Part shown: one piece after another, positions 13,401-23,610 of the stretch | Numbering within the stretch: the stretch's first letter is position 1 | Layout: each line of letters opens with the position of its first letter | DNA from: Scatophagus argus | Lineage: Eukaryota > Chordata > Actinopteri > Scatophagidae | Direction of reading: 5' to 3' | NCBI RefSeq assembly: GCF_020382885.2 | Contig: NC_058497.1 | Coordinates: 22,312,330 to 22,376,329 of the forward strand | Length of the DNA: 64,000 nucleotides | Position numbers and translations under genes: made by a program | Notes under the pieces: generated by a model | What the model was told of the DNA's origin: nothing | The model's input: only the letters and a program-made list of their open reading frames with translations | Databases searched by the model: none

Positions 13401-14170
13401 GACACATGGCCCTCGTCCTCGCTGACGTGTCTCTCAGTGGGTGTTGTACATCTTCTGTTTAAGCAGGCCTTGGATAAGCTGGAGCAAGATGCCCCTGTAG
13501 TGCATGAGTGCTGTTGCAAGGGGGATTGAAGATTTAATCCCCTTAGCCTAGTTAGAGTCCACCATTTTGTGCCATGTTCTCACGCATATGCTAATTAAAC
13601 TTGGATAATTACCAGAAATCATCTGATGACACAAATGAATTGATACTGAATATACATTCTTAGCTGTCTTATAAGTTGCATTGATTTTTTTTCTCATTTT
13701 GTCTGAAAACATGATCTGAATACCCTGCTGGCTCTTCCACTCAGACTCGTGCACGGCTATCGTTCAAGAGACGCCCGCCCTCGAGACAGCACAGAAGGTC
13801 AGCTGGAGAGGACGGGAGGGCCTTTGCTCTGTCCCCATGTGAACTGCACAGCCCAAAAGAAAATGGGGACAAAGACCAGGTGTTCGACAGCTCACCAGAG
13901 GAAGCAGAATATGGACAGGCAGTCGGTCTTAAAGAAGCTGAGGAGAAGGACGGGGACTGTGAAAAAACAGAGGATGAGTTAGCAAAGAGTGACCCAGAAA
14001 CCAGGGGAGATCCAGAGGAGGAGCAGGAAGCAGAGCAAGCCCGGAGTTTGGAGACTTTGGAAGAAGAGCAGCAGTCCTGCTCTGCTGAGCAGATAGAGGG
14101 CGATGTTAAGACAGATGAGGGGCAGGAGGAGATGGCTCAGGAGGAACACGAAGGAGGAAAGGAGCTGTGA
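1444..14170 (+). CDS. rcsd1: CapZ-interacting protein (RCSD domain containing 1)
   Basis: Spliced gene with six coding exons: 1444-1449, 11354-11440, 11612-11683, 11975-12043, 12929-13132 and 13745-14170. All junctions are GT/AG in phase 0 and give 287 residues. CapZIP binds the actin-capping protein CapZ in muscle and is a target of stress kinases (family knowledge). The family signatures are clear: PSVAELAGRF (9-18), RRRPPCSL (35-42), SPIIEKLQANLAL (about 71-83), a Ser/Pro-rich stretch, PVSFNNPPEGAPLP with NK at the exon end, and the basic FKRRPPSR block (153-160). The tail is Glu-rich and low in complexity, and the protein is shorter than human CAPZIP (about 416 aa). The start exon codes only Met-Glu and is the least certain part; it was chosen for the TATA box, a good donor and the family start ME. 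A 75-bp optional exon may lie in intron 4. AATAAA at 14814-14819 could end the mRNA. Confidence 0.9.
3604..3648 (+). repeat. (TG)n microsatellite
   Basis: Interrupted TG dinucleotide array inside rcsd1 intron 1, followed by a G-rich stretch. Confidence 0.9.
8232..8262 (+). repeat. (TTTA)n microsatellite
   Basis: Tetranucleotide TTTA array with T-rich flanks in rcsd1 intron 1. It could be the tail of a decayed retroposon, but no body is recognisable. Confidence 0.8.
9609..9638 (+). repeat. (GT)n microsatellite
   Basis: GT dinucleotide array with one interruption, in rcsd1 intron 1. Confidence 0.9.
12324..12398 (+). other. Candidate cassette exon of rcsd1 (75 bp, in frame)
   Basis: A pyrimidine-rich tract ending in TTTAG precedes 75 bases without an in-frame stop, followed by CAG and GTAGGA, a plausible donor. 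The length is a multiple of three and the frame fits both neighbours in phase 0, so inclusion would add 25 residues between EKLQ and ANLAL and give a 312-residue protein. Human CAPZIP reads straight from EKLQ into ANL, so the exon is not needed by the family and could be skipped or spurious. Confidence 0.3.
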
Positions 14171-15369
14171 ATGTTTATTGTAGAAAAAAGAGCAAATATA
14201 TGAATAAGTTATTCAGTGCTTTGATTAAGAGAACTCTTTGAAAAATACTCAGTCACAGGCACTGAAAAGGTGTATCTGTTTTAACCTGCTCTGGTTTAAG
14301 GCCCCTCTGTTGCCCTCTGCTGGCCGTACATAGAACAGGTCTGTGCTTAATAAGATGCAGGTGTTCTCTGCAGGTGGAAATAAGCACCACAGATATCGTA
14401 TTCATTACCAGGCAGAGAAAAGTTGCATCATGTTGTACTGAGTCTGCTTGACCAGACTGCTGTTTTTCTCTGAGATTTGACACAAAGACATTGATAAGAG
14501 TGCACCTCTATGTCAGAAGCCTCTCATGTACACAGGACTTGGTACAAAAAAAAAATACTGATTTCTAGTTTGACAAAAGGCAAAAGTATTATTAGATTCA
14601 CATATGTGTTAGCAGATATATAACAAGTTCTAACATCATACCAAATCACTTTCACTTTAGGTTGAATTTGCTTTTACGTAATTTGCTTCTATGGGGGGAC
14701 GTTGGGCTGCTTCTCTGCTTGTCTTTTATTTTGTATGCTGCAAAATACCTAAATCGCAGAGCTGCTGTGGGGCGGCTCGGGTCGTCAGCAGTTATGCACG
14801 GAAATGTTAAGAAAATAAACAGCCTCCTTCTTATGTCCAAAAAAGTTTACATGTTTTTGGTCAGATGTTTGGGTTGAAAGAAAAAGTCGGAAGTAATATC
14901 TTAATTTAGCCTGGCTTGCCAGTAAATACTTCATGCTATGTATCATCTCCTGACACAACTGTCTGATAATGTGCTGGAAAATCCTCAGTCAGATGAGGCC
15001 ACCAGCAGGGCAGGTTTCCTGTGACCAGCTCTCATGTCATGACAGGCCGCTAAACTGAAACTAGTAAAGGAAACAATGCAAGACAGCTACAAGTCAAGAT
15101 TTTAAAAAATGTTCATTCATTTGTTCTTATTTGAAAGTATAATATGCTCTTTGTAAGCACACCATAAAGCAATTCTGAAGAACGACAGACTCAACAATCA
15201 GCTGTCTTTCTCCAGAGTCATTAAGGCCCAGAAACAGCAAAAATAATGACATGAGTATACAGGCAGGATCTCTGCAGATACACACACTTACACACACAGC
15301 TAGTGGATCATAAGTGATGGCTGGGAGAGATTATTATTGTATGAGTTTAAACCTGTCAGTGTCTGACCT

Positions 15370-15545
15370 CACAAATGCTTTACTGCATAAATGGACAGAA
15401 ATTCCCACACAAACAAGAAAGTCTTGACAGAAGAGTGGAAGCTGTTATTGCTGCAAAGCTGTCTGTGTGTTTGGTATGCAATCTTATTGAAGTCTCTGTT
15501 GGTGTAAGGGTCAGGTGTCCCGATACTTTTGTCTATAGTGTATGC
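15370..15545 (+). mobile_element. Tc1-like transposon relic, 3' end
   Basis: The + strand reads KFPHKQ and then SLDRRVEAVIAAK, the C-terminal end typical of fish Tc1-family transposases (RRVEAVIAAKGG). It is followed by GGTGTAAGGGTCAGGTGTC and an end resembling the family's inverted repeat (ATACTTTTG...TATAGTGTA). Only this terminal part is present; the left end and the catalytic core are missing. It is a decayed DNA transposon, distinct from the intact element at 30.8 kb. Confidence 0.65.
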
Positions 15546-15580
15546 TTCAGTGGGCAAACTGACTGTTACTGTGCTTGATG

Positions 15581-15605
15581 TAATAATAATAATAATAATA
15601 ATAAT
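15581..15605 (+). repeat. (AAT)n microsatellite
   Basis: Trinucleotide array of eight units just right of the Tc1-like relic. Confidence 0.9.
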
Positions 15606-16914
15606 GATAGTTTTTTTAAATAAACTGATCTATATTCCCAGTAATAGTTACTTTATCATTCAAAATTCTGACTTAATGTCTGACTTAATATCTATAAAAC
15701 TGAGTGGCGCACTGTAAAAAGTGTACTTGGATGTGTAATTCAGTCGACAGCTGCGTGTGATTTTTGGTATGTAATCACAAAATATTTGAAAAATCACTGA
15801 ATTCCAAATTAACAAAAACCACAATGAGACAATATCAGCTTCGTTGTAGTTCGTCGTTTATACGGTTGGGCAGACTGCAAAACTCTCTCTGTGTTTTACT
15901 CTGTGCAGACTTCCTTTATACGACTGGTAACCCCCCGCCCCCCTTGTGGTAGCCTTGGGGCTCAGGATGTTCTCGTCCTGTTATAGAGTGGAGCATATTT
16001 TCTGTTGCATACAGTCTACAGTTATAAAATACTCAAAAGAACAGTGTTGTCATGACCTAAGATAACATAGCAATAATTTTTCCACTACATTCCCACCATC
16101 AAAAGCTTCTGAAGAAGAAGAAGAAGCAAGAAAACCCCAACAGTATGCTTCCTTCTACACAGTGATGTGGAAACAAAATAGTTCCTCCATGAAACTGCTC
16201 ACAACCAGGTCTGGGGGTCATCTTCAGTTGAATATTTCAAAGTATTAGATGGATAAATAGCACTACAGGTAAGATGACAAGTGTGTATTGTTGATTTTGG
16301 GTTGAACTGTCCCTTTAAGTAAATATTTAACAATCATAAAATCCTCCTGTGCTTACCTGCGGCGGAAAAGAGGGTTGCATCACGTGGTGTGCATACTTCA
16401 AATACCTTCAGGTACCTTCAATCCTGATGTTAAGTGTTTACACGCAGTTTCCGTTACATTTATTGTGCCTTCACAGCGTATCTCAGCAGTAAGGCCGGTC
16501 GTGAATCACTGCTGTGGCTAACGTCTCACCATGTTGACCGTCTCGGAGCTGTCATTGAACGTTCCCTCCCTCGCTGTGGATTCTTCTCTTCTGACGACGC
16601 CTTCCGACGTCATCTTCACCGAAACTTGAAGGTTAACACACCTGGCAGGAAGGAGAGGGACGCTCGGTGTCCCCGTCCGGAGGAGACGTTTCCCACGGGC
16701 TGACAGCTCCGACGGCGTGAGCTCGCTGAGTGGACCTGTTGTTTTTGAGGACCCGTTGCCTTTTCGAACCGCACCTGGGACGTCTGTGTCCACGCGCAGT
16801 GCACTTCGATTACCATAAAAGTTTTACTAGGCACTTCCGCGTTGGGACTCGAGGACGAGGCCGACAATACCGACTCCCATTTGCCACTGGGAGGGAGCTG
16901 GGAAGCGAACCAGT

Positions 16915-18844
16915 ATGGCAGAGGAGCTGCAGATGGTCGAAATGAATCGGAGCGATGGAGCAACGTATTCGTCAAATGCGCCGGTGAGTTAATGCAGTCA
17001 ATGCGTTTGTTTTTTTAGTGGCCAATTGCAAGAGCGCTGGGTTAATGACAACGTATAATACAAATTAAAAAATGGGATAGAAATTAGAATTAACTCCACC
17101 TATATGCTGTATGCTACTACGTTTGTTTCTCCCCCCGACATTAGAGATGAAACCATTAGTCGGTTAATCAGTTTGTCCATTGACAGAAAATTAATTCAAT
17201 TACTTCAGTAATTGTTTGAATAATTTCTCAAACAGAAATGCCAAACATTTCACATTTTCTGTTGGTTTCTACACAAATTGACTAATCAGGAAAATAATCA
17301 GGATGCTAATCAACAATGAAAATATCTTTAATTGCAGCTCTACGTAACACACGTCACCATCAGACTGAACAAAAGAGCCTTTGTGGTGTTGAGCATTTCA
17401 TAGTAATATTCCCTGATATTTGCCTGCTCCTAGATGACAGCAGGTAACGGAGACGGTGCAGCCTACAGGATCCCCCAGGCAACAGAGAGGGATGTGTTGC
17501 TTTCCGTACAGGTGAGCTCAAGTGTATCTCGTACTAACCCTAACCCTGATTCTGTTTAGCATGAATTTTCCTTTTCTGATTTCCAAAAGGAGCTCACGTC
17601 TGTGTGTCAGCAGCTTGTGAGAGTCACTTACTTTCAGGTCCTTTTAGAAGCGAACAAATTAAGAGACAATCCCTGGATGGCTTTGAATTCTGCTGTGTCT
17701 TCTTGTCAGACTTCTGATTGTAATGGAGAGACGATGCCCTCGAGCCATGCAGCAGATAATCGAAGTAATCTGGGGCATACAGACCCTCTCCAAAAGGTAT
17801 GAAGACTTTCTCTTCCACTTTATGTTTCTTTCACTTTTAGTCTTGAATTGAAGGAAGGAAGCATACATTTCCTGTTACAACACATAAGACATAACAGTGC
17901 AGCTGCAATGCAGCCCATTTTCGATTTTGCTTTTCTCTCTTGATGCTTGTCGATTTTCTTTTTGACAATTCTTTTTGCCAAAAGACCTTTAAAGAATCTT
18001 TTCACTTTCGACAATGTTTTTTATGCCCTTGTTAAGACTTCCTCTTGAATTATGCCTCACTGAAGTGCTGCACCAAATACGTTGTTAGAAACTTGAAGTG
18101 CAACAGACTAAAGTGTGAAAACTAACTCTTTATGTATTCAGAAGAGCCTCATGTGCAGGATGAAGAGAGAGCTGAATGAGAGCCTCTTCTGGAAAGTCAG
18201 ACTGTGGATGGTCATCATCTTCATCTTTCTCATCATCTTTGTTGTGATTATAATTACACTGCTTGTGTGTTCAGGTAAGGTTACATGACACGCGCGTTGC
18301 ATATTGAGTAGTGTTAATTGATGCTACATTTATTAAAGAAAACATCCACAACAGAGTGCAAAGTCAGGTAAACATTCTTTAAATGGCTGGCCAGTTTTTA
18401 TGTAATGCTCATACTAGAACGTAGAACATCAACACTGCAGTGAACGTGTGGAGAAGTAGAAGAAGTATAAAGCTTTGGGAAGCTGATTTTGACCCATCTT
18501 GTCTTTGAGCAGCGATCCACGAGGACCCGGATGAGAGCTTTGACCCTTCGCTGTTTAAGGTCCCTCTGTATTTCAATGGGAGCTTCCAGCTGCCCAACCT
18601 GGCCTTCAGAGAGGAGTTTCTCACGCTTTCCTCCAATGAAAGCCAAGCACTCGCTGCTGACTTTCAGGAAAAGGTTTGTCCAGTTCTGTGATCTGCATTT
18701 TCACACAGTCTACTTTAATTTTGAAATGATTGTATTCAGAACTCAGTATCTAGGAGCACTTTCTGTGACTGTTGTATCATTAGTCTCCTGCCAACCACAC
18801 TGTATGTTAGCATCACGCATAGAGAGCTGACTTGATGCTTACAG

Positions 18845-18876
<32 letters not shown>

Positions 18877-19914
18877 CACACACCCATGGCCGCGCCCACC
18901 CCCATCCCCACACCGTCACACTATGAAAACCCCTTCCCCTGACAGGTCAGAGGAAGAGACACAGGACCTCTGGGGGTGTTTTGTGGTCACGGGCATCGGA
19001 TTTGGCTTATTCCTGTGCGTCCCACAGATCCTCGATCAGGCTGAGATCCGGGGAGTCTGCAGGCCGTTGTTGTGGTCCTCGCAGAATTGCTGAGCTGTTT
19101 TTGAAACAACAACACAGAAGAATATGATAAATTAACCACGATGTAATACAACAAAAAAATGTAAAATTGTTGTTAATCTTTGCTTTCATTTCTTATTTGC
19201 TAAAACCTTCACCCAGATCACTTCAGGCTTAACCCTGCTGTAAGGCAGCATTTCACGCTATAGTCTGACAGCTGTGTTAATATTATGATTGCATTCGTAT
19301 GCTGATGTAAAATCCACGGCAACACCTTTCAAACCGGAACAGTTAATGCCACAAGCTTCACGATACCAAAACCCGCTCATACCTGCTGCTGCCAAAAGCG
19401 GAAAGCCGGCTGTAGCTGGTTTGGTCTCTCGCAGCCCTCAGGAACAGAGGAGAGCTCACAGTGAACTGAAAGTAGCCTGGTGTTGACTCAAAGTGTTTCA
19501 CTCTCATTGTTTTTCTTCTGCATGTCTCCACCTGCCCCACCCAGATTGCTGACCTCTACATATCCTCCCCTGCCCTGGGACGATACTTCTCCAAAGCTGA
19601 AATCAATGCCTTCAGGTAGACTCAAATCCCGCTCGGTGGTTCTGTACTACATTCTTCATCCGTGCTACATGAAACCACTGCATTTAGCCATTTGCTAATT
19701 GTATTACTCTCCCCGCAGAAATGGCTCAGTCGTCGCTGACTACAAGCTTACGTTTCTCATGCCGGAAGAAGGACAAGATCAGCTGAGAAACTTCACTCTC
19801 AACAGGGAAATGGTGTACAACGTGTTCAGACAGTTCCTATATGACCAGGAGGCAGATGAGTCAGAGCTGATGTACATTAATCCAGCTTCCCTTACATGTT
19901 TTGTGAGACACTAA
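16915..19914 (+). CDS. c3orf52: TPA-induced transmembrane protein homolog (C3orf52/TTMP-like, SEA-like domain)
   Basis: Seven coding exons: 16915-16983, 17434-17511, 17638-17796, 18142-18274, 18513-18673, 19545-19615 and 19719-19914. All junctions are GT/AG with matching phases and give 288 residues. The protein is a probable type II membrane protein. It has a polar N-terminal tail, a hydrophobic helix at about 122-146 (WMVIIFIFLIIFVVIIITLL) and an outer domain from about 155. That domain carries IADLYISSPALGRYFSKAEI, close to human TTMP (TDVYSTSPSLSRYF), and continues as a SEA-like fold with GSVVADYKL (226-234). Exon 3 shows EANK...PW, also seen in human. Human TTMP is shorter (about 217 aa) and its role is poorly known. 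Exon 2 begins with an in-frame ATG, a possible second start. The least certain exon is 3, because its acceptor was chosen among nearby AGs for frame. Intron 5 holds a Tc1-like relic. Confidence 0.85.
17142..17344. repeat. Dispersed fish repeat (TTAATCG-rich family), copy 1
   Basis: This intron 1 segment reads GAGATGAAACCATTAGTCGG at the left and ends with AATGAAAATATCTTTAATTG followed by CAGCTCTA. It matches what I remember of a very common percomorph repeat whose ends read like GATTAATCGATAATGAAAAT and GTTAGTTGCAGCCCT. It is shorter than the second copy at 39.2 kb and so looks internally deleted. It may be a non-autonomous DNA element, but the family name is not certain. Confidence 0.55.
18844..18884 (+). 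repeat. (CA)n microsatellite
   Basis: CA dinucleotide array with one G interruption, in intron 5 of the c3orf52-like gene. Confidence 0.95.
18945..19110 (-). mobile_element. Tc1-like transposase relic
   Basis: On the - strand the segment reads DSPDLSLIEDLWD, the QSPDLNPIENLWD region around the catalytic Glu of Tc1-like transposases. Only this C-terminal part can be recognised, and the flanks show no terminal repeats. It sits in intron 5 of the c3orf52-like gene, antisense to it. Confidence 0.6.
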
Positions 19915-22900
19915 TAACAAATATCCAAAAACGGACTGGAAAACTGGTGCATCTTGCTTTCTTCACCATTTATCTGAGACACTGAGCAAAAAGCAAACCT
20001 CCTGCAGAAGGTGCACGTTTGCAGCATGTGAATTGTCAGGCTTCTTTGTGGTTCTCCCATGAGTTCTATATGATGCATCTTTACCACAGGAAAGAACATG
20101 ACGCAAACTCATGGTGGCTGTACATCACATGGGTGATCTTATTGCATGTTCTCTTAAATAGCCTTTTGAGATTGTTTTTAATTGAAATCCATCAACAGGT
20201 AAAACAGCTGTCTGTTTAATGTCAAACAGAATGGGTTACCTCACAAGCGAATTCAAACCAAGAAGCAGTATCGACATGAATGTCGGTGCTATAATTATTT
20301 ATATTCAATCCCAACTACTGACTACTGACCAACTACTGGACTCACTGTGATTAATCCTTGGCCGTTTATATGGAGCCTGTGGTTGAATAACCAGTTTTTG
20401 TTTTTTTGTTTTTTTTTTTGTGGAAATTCAAGTGTTTATATTTGCGTAACTGTGCCATTATTTTCTGCAGCCAAGCTTGATTTGCAAACCAAAACTGTGT
20501 AAGCCTTTTAAAATGTTTATCTAGAGAGCGACAAACATTTTAGGAAAATCAGCTTTGGAGAACTGCCCAGGAAAATTGTTTTTTAAGCTATGCATGCAAA
20601 TAGCATGCCAGATACCGTGTACAGAAAGACTCCATGCTCTGTACAGGGATCACTAAACACCAATTTGTTTTGCATTTCTCTGAGGTTCAGTTTGACATTC
20701 AAAGCAGGGCTCAGTTTTCGCCCTCATTAACCTGATTTACTTCTAATTACCTTGATGGCTGAACAGTAGAGGGAGAGCGTGTCCCACATACAAGTGAACA
20801 GATAATGTTTGTGTTCTCCTTGTCTACACTGACTTCCTTTCAGAGTTATTTTAGTAGCAGCTTGTTGCATTTAGGGGCACAGGTGGTGTGTAATGTGTTG
20901 ATCAGAGCAACATGTCTGTCTTCTAATAAGATTACAGATGTGTTTAAAGTTTATGCCAAATTAGCTGGTGACAGACAGTCAGTTTTACATCAGATGGTTA
21001 ATTATTATTTGTTGCTTCAGCTGGTTGCACATTAGTACAGGAGTTCATAGAAAGGACACTATTTGCCAAGTAGGGTTTTTTTAATCAGTTCATTTTTGTG
21101 GTACGTTTCATTAAGGTCTATTTTTATGTTTTGATTAATGTAATAATGTAAGAAAATCTGTGTGGCCTGTATTCGTTCAAGTTTTTACTTTATTTAGTTA
21201 CAGTGTAACTTCAGAATCACTAAATCATGCCAAGTACATGCCAAGTACTGGTTTACCATCAAAAATATGCTCAAAGGCTTTACATGAAAGAGAAATAATA
21301 TGTATGAATTCTTAGAGTGCTGTGTATGGAACTAAACACTGATATTTGTTTTTTCTGTCTGAACACCTTTCCTTTTTTTTCTCTTTTCCCAAAGGGCAAA
21401 TGTATTTTCACGTGTAGTTCTCAAACATCAGTCCTGCATGGCAGTCACATGCTGGTCAAGAGATCATGTTTAAACAGCAGTGCTGATCCAGGAGATTTCA
21501 GCAGCTTATTTCTGTACATAAAACCAAATCACTCCGCCTTCTCTTTTAAACCTCCAGGTATTGCAAACATTGGAACAGACAAGAATAAATCAGCACATTT
21601 TTGTTTAGACTGGATTTATTGATTCAAACTGAAAGTTCACTTTGAGGTCATCTTGACCTTTGCTGCTTTTTACTGTATTAAGGGTGATGGAGGGTATTTT
21701 CTGCATGTGTCCTTCTATGTTCCTTTAAAGTAAACACTTTTCTTAATCTGTCGGTAGCAGTGACAGATCAAGTGCCAGAGTGCCGGGCAACATGGATCCT
21801 GGTTGTGTGTGTACCTTATGGGCTGGACATCAGCTGTCTGGAGTCACTGGTCGTCCGTTTTCTCTGTGTTATTTTGAGAATGGTCGGTCATCTAAAGCCT
21901 GATTTGCTATAATTAGAACTCTGGGCCTGCATTGTCTGATTGGTTTAAGCAGCACTTCACCACTCTCAAGTCTTTATTGTATCCATAATCCTCAGAGGTC
22001 AGTCTCATGGGTCAGCATTGGTGGTTAAACGTGTATTTATCCATTCTGGGACATCTCCAAGTGTTTTATCTGTCTTTACTGACTCAGATTAAACCTCTTA
22101 AATGCCTCAAGTATAAAACTGATTTTCATCATCTCTTCTAGTGCTTTATGTTATAAGAATGTATGTAATATTTGATGTTAATTCTGTTACATGAACAGCT
22201 TTAGTTTCTCAACATTTATAGAAAAGTGACAAGATGTTTTTTATGCATAACACCACCTTTCCTTGTCAAGAGAAATCACACAGAAGATGTTTGAGTTAAG
22301 AAATACAATACAAGAACAGCAACACCTGACACGCAAATACCCTGCAAAAGACTGGACCTTCAAAGAAGTGAAGGACACACACAGAGAGTCTAAAGCTGGG
22401 TCTTACTGTAGGCACACCATGACCTGATGACCTCACAGGTCTTACTGCACTGTGGTCAGTGGGCTGGTAAAAATGCATTAAGGGTAAATTTTTTGTTCCT
22501 CCACATGAGTGTTTTTCTGTCTTACTGTAGGTAATAGAATATATCCAAGCTAAGATATAGTATATCTGACTTGGCAATTGCACTTTTACTAATGTTAACA
22601 ATTTCATAATGCATTTATGAAATTCTGAAATATTACATAAATGCTTTTATGTAATATTTCATTGGTGTCTTAATGTGTATTTTTTACGTCCAAAATATCT
22701 CCTGGACTGCTCATGTTTCAAAATAGAATAAGTATGTTCCAGTAGGAATCCCCTTGGTTAATTCCCTAAGAAATCCCAGAAGTGTGTCATAACCAGTGTG
22801 AGGGCGTGCACAGCTACGAGGGATGACTGGTAGGTCCGTGGCCTGAGGCCTGAAGATAAGTTGTACTGCTGTTGTTCCATGCACACACAGTGCAATGCAC

Positions 22901-23610
22901 ACACCAAGATGAGAAAGGAGCTCAGTGGTAGCCATTTTGACAGTGACAATGGTGTTATTGATGTGGTGAATCGTTTTGTAGAAGTCCAAAATGCTAACTT
23001 CTGCAAAGAAGGCATCTGTATGTGCCACAACTGCTGGATTAAGTGTGTAAATGTAGCATGGGACTATGTTGAGAAATAAATGTGCTATAGGCTTTGACTA
23101 CTTCTACCTTAGGCCACAGATGTATCAACTGCTCCCAGTATTTGGGCAATTTAGATGATTTATTTGCATGCATTTAGATGTAGTGGTGTGCAGATGAAAG
23201 CACAAATTATTAGTGGTAATGGAAATAACTCATTAAACGAAAGAAAATGCTTTAACAACAGAAAGCAAAGCAGATAAATATTGAAATAGAAATGTGGAAG
23301 AAACTGAATAAAGAAATACAGCCTTGTTGCACGTCAGAGTCCAAATTCCCTTGATATTAGCAACTGAGCCCACTACAGTCATAGAGCGTGCAGTGTCCTG
23401 AGGTTCTTGGAAGACTTCTGCTGTTATCCCATTAAAGGGTTATCTCTTCTTTTGGCTGTCCCAAGACTTAAAGATTAAGGTGGTCACTGCACAAGATTTC
23501 AGCCAGACATCAGTGCTTCCTGTGCTGCCCGTGTTCACATTTTTCCCTCTCGCCTCAACTTCACCACAGGCTCTCTGCAGGATTCTGGACAAAATACCTC
23601 CAGAGGAACA
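19915..23610. other. Intergenic region between c3orf52-like gene and guca1c
   Basis: No gene recognised over 3.7 kb. The left part should include the 3' UTR of the c3orf52-like gene, but I see no convincing polyadenylation signal close to the stop. A pair of adjacent hairpins lies at 22602-22661. Short open frames (for example 21317-21622 and 22711-23028) lack domain motifs. The guca1c promoter should lie just before 23611. Confidence 0.6.
22602..22661. repeat. Two adjacent hairpins, one with a perfect 16-bp stem
   Basis: Bases 22626-22641 (TGAAATATTACATAAA) are repeated in perfect inverse complement at 22646-22661 with a 4-base loop. Directly to the left, TTTCATAA (22602-22609) pairs with 22615-22622 around a 5-base loop. 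Both share an ATAA/TTAT core. They may be the core of a palindromic mobile-element remnant or simply an AT-rich cruciform-forming site. Confidence 0.8.

Larger units (their letters stand above)
14171..16914. other. Intergenic region between rcsd1 and c3orf52-like gene
   Basis: It contains the likely rcsd1 3' UTR (possible AATAAA at 14814-14819), a Tc1-like transposase relic (15370-15545), an AAT repeat (15581-15605), an AAG repeat near 16109-16126, and, from about 16380 on, the GC-richer promoter and 5' UTR of the next gene. Open frames over 16434-16975 on both strands lie in this promoter zone and show no known domain. Confidence 0.6.

Noticed and set aside
16434-16975. Overlapping open frames on both strands before the c3orf52-like gene
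   Set aside because: They lie in the GC-richer promoter and 5' UTR, which lengthens chance frames.
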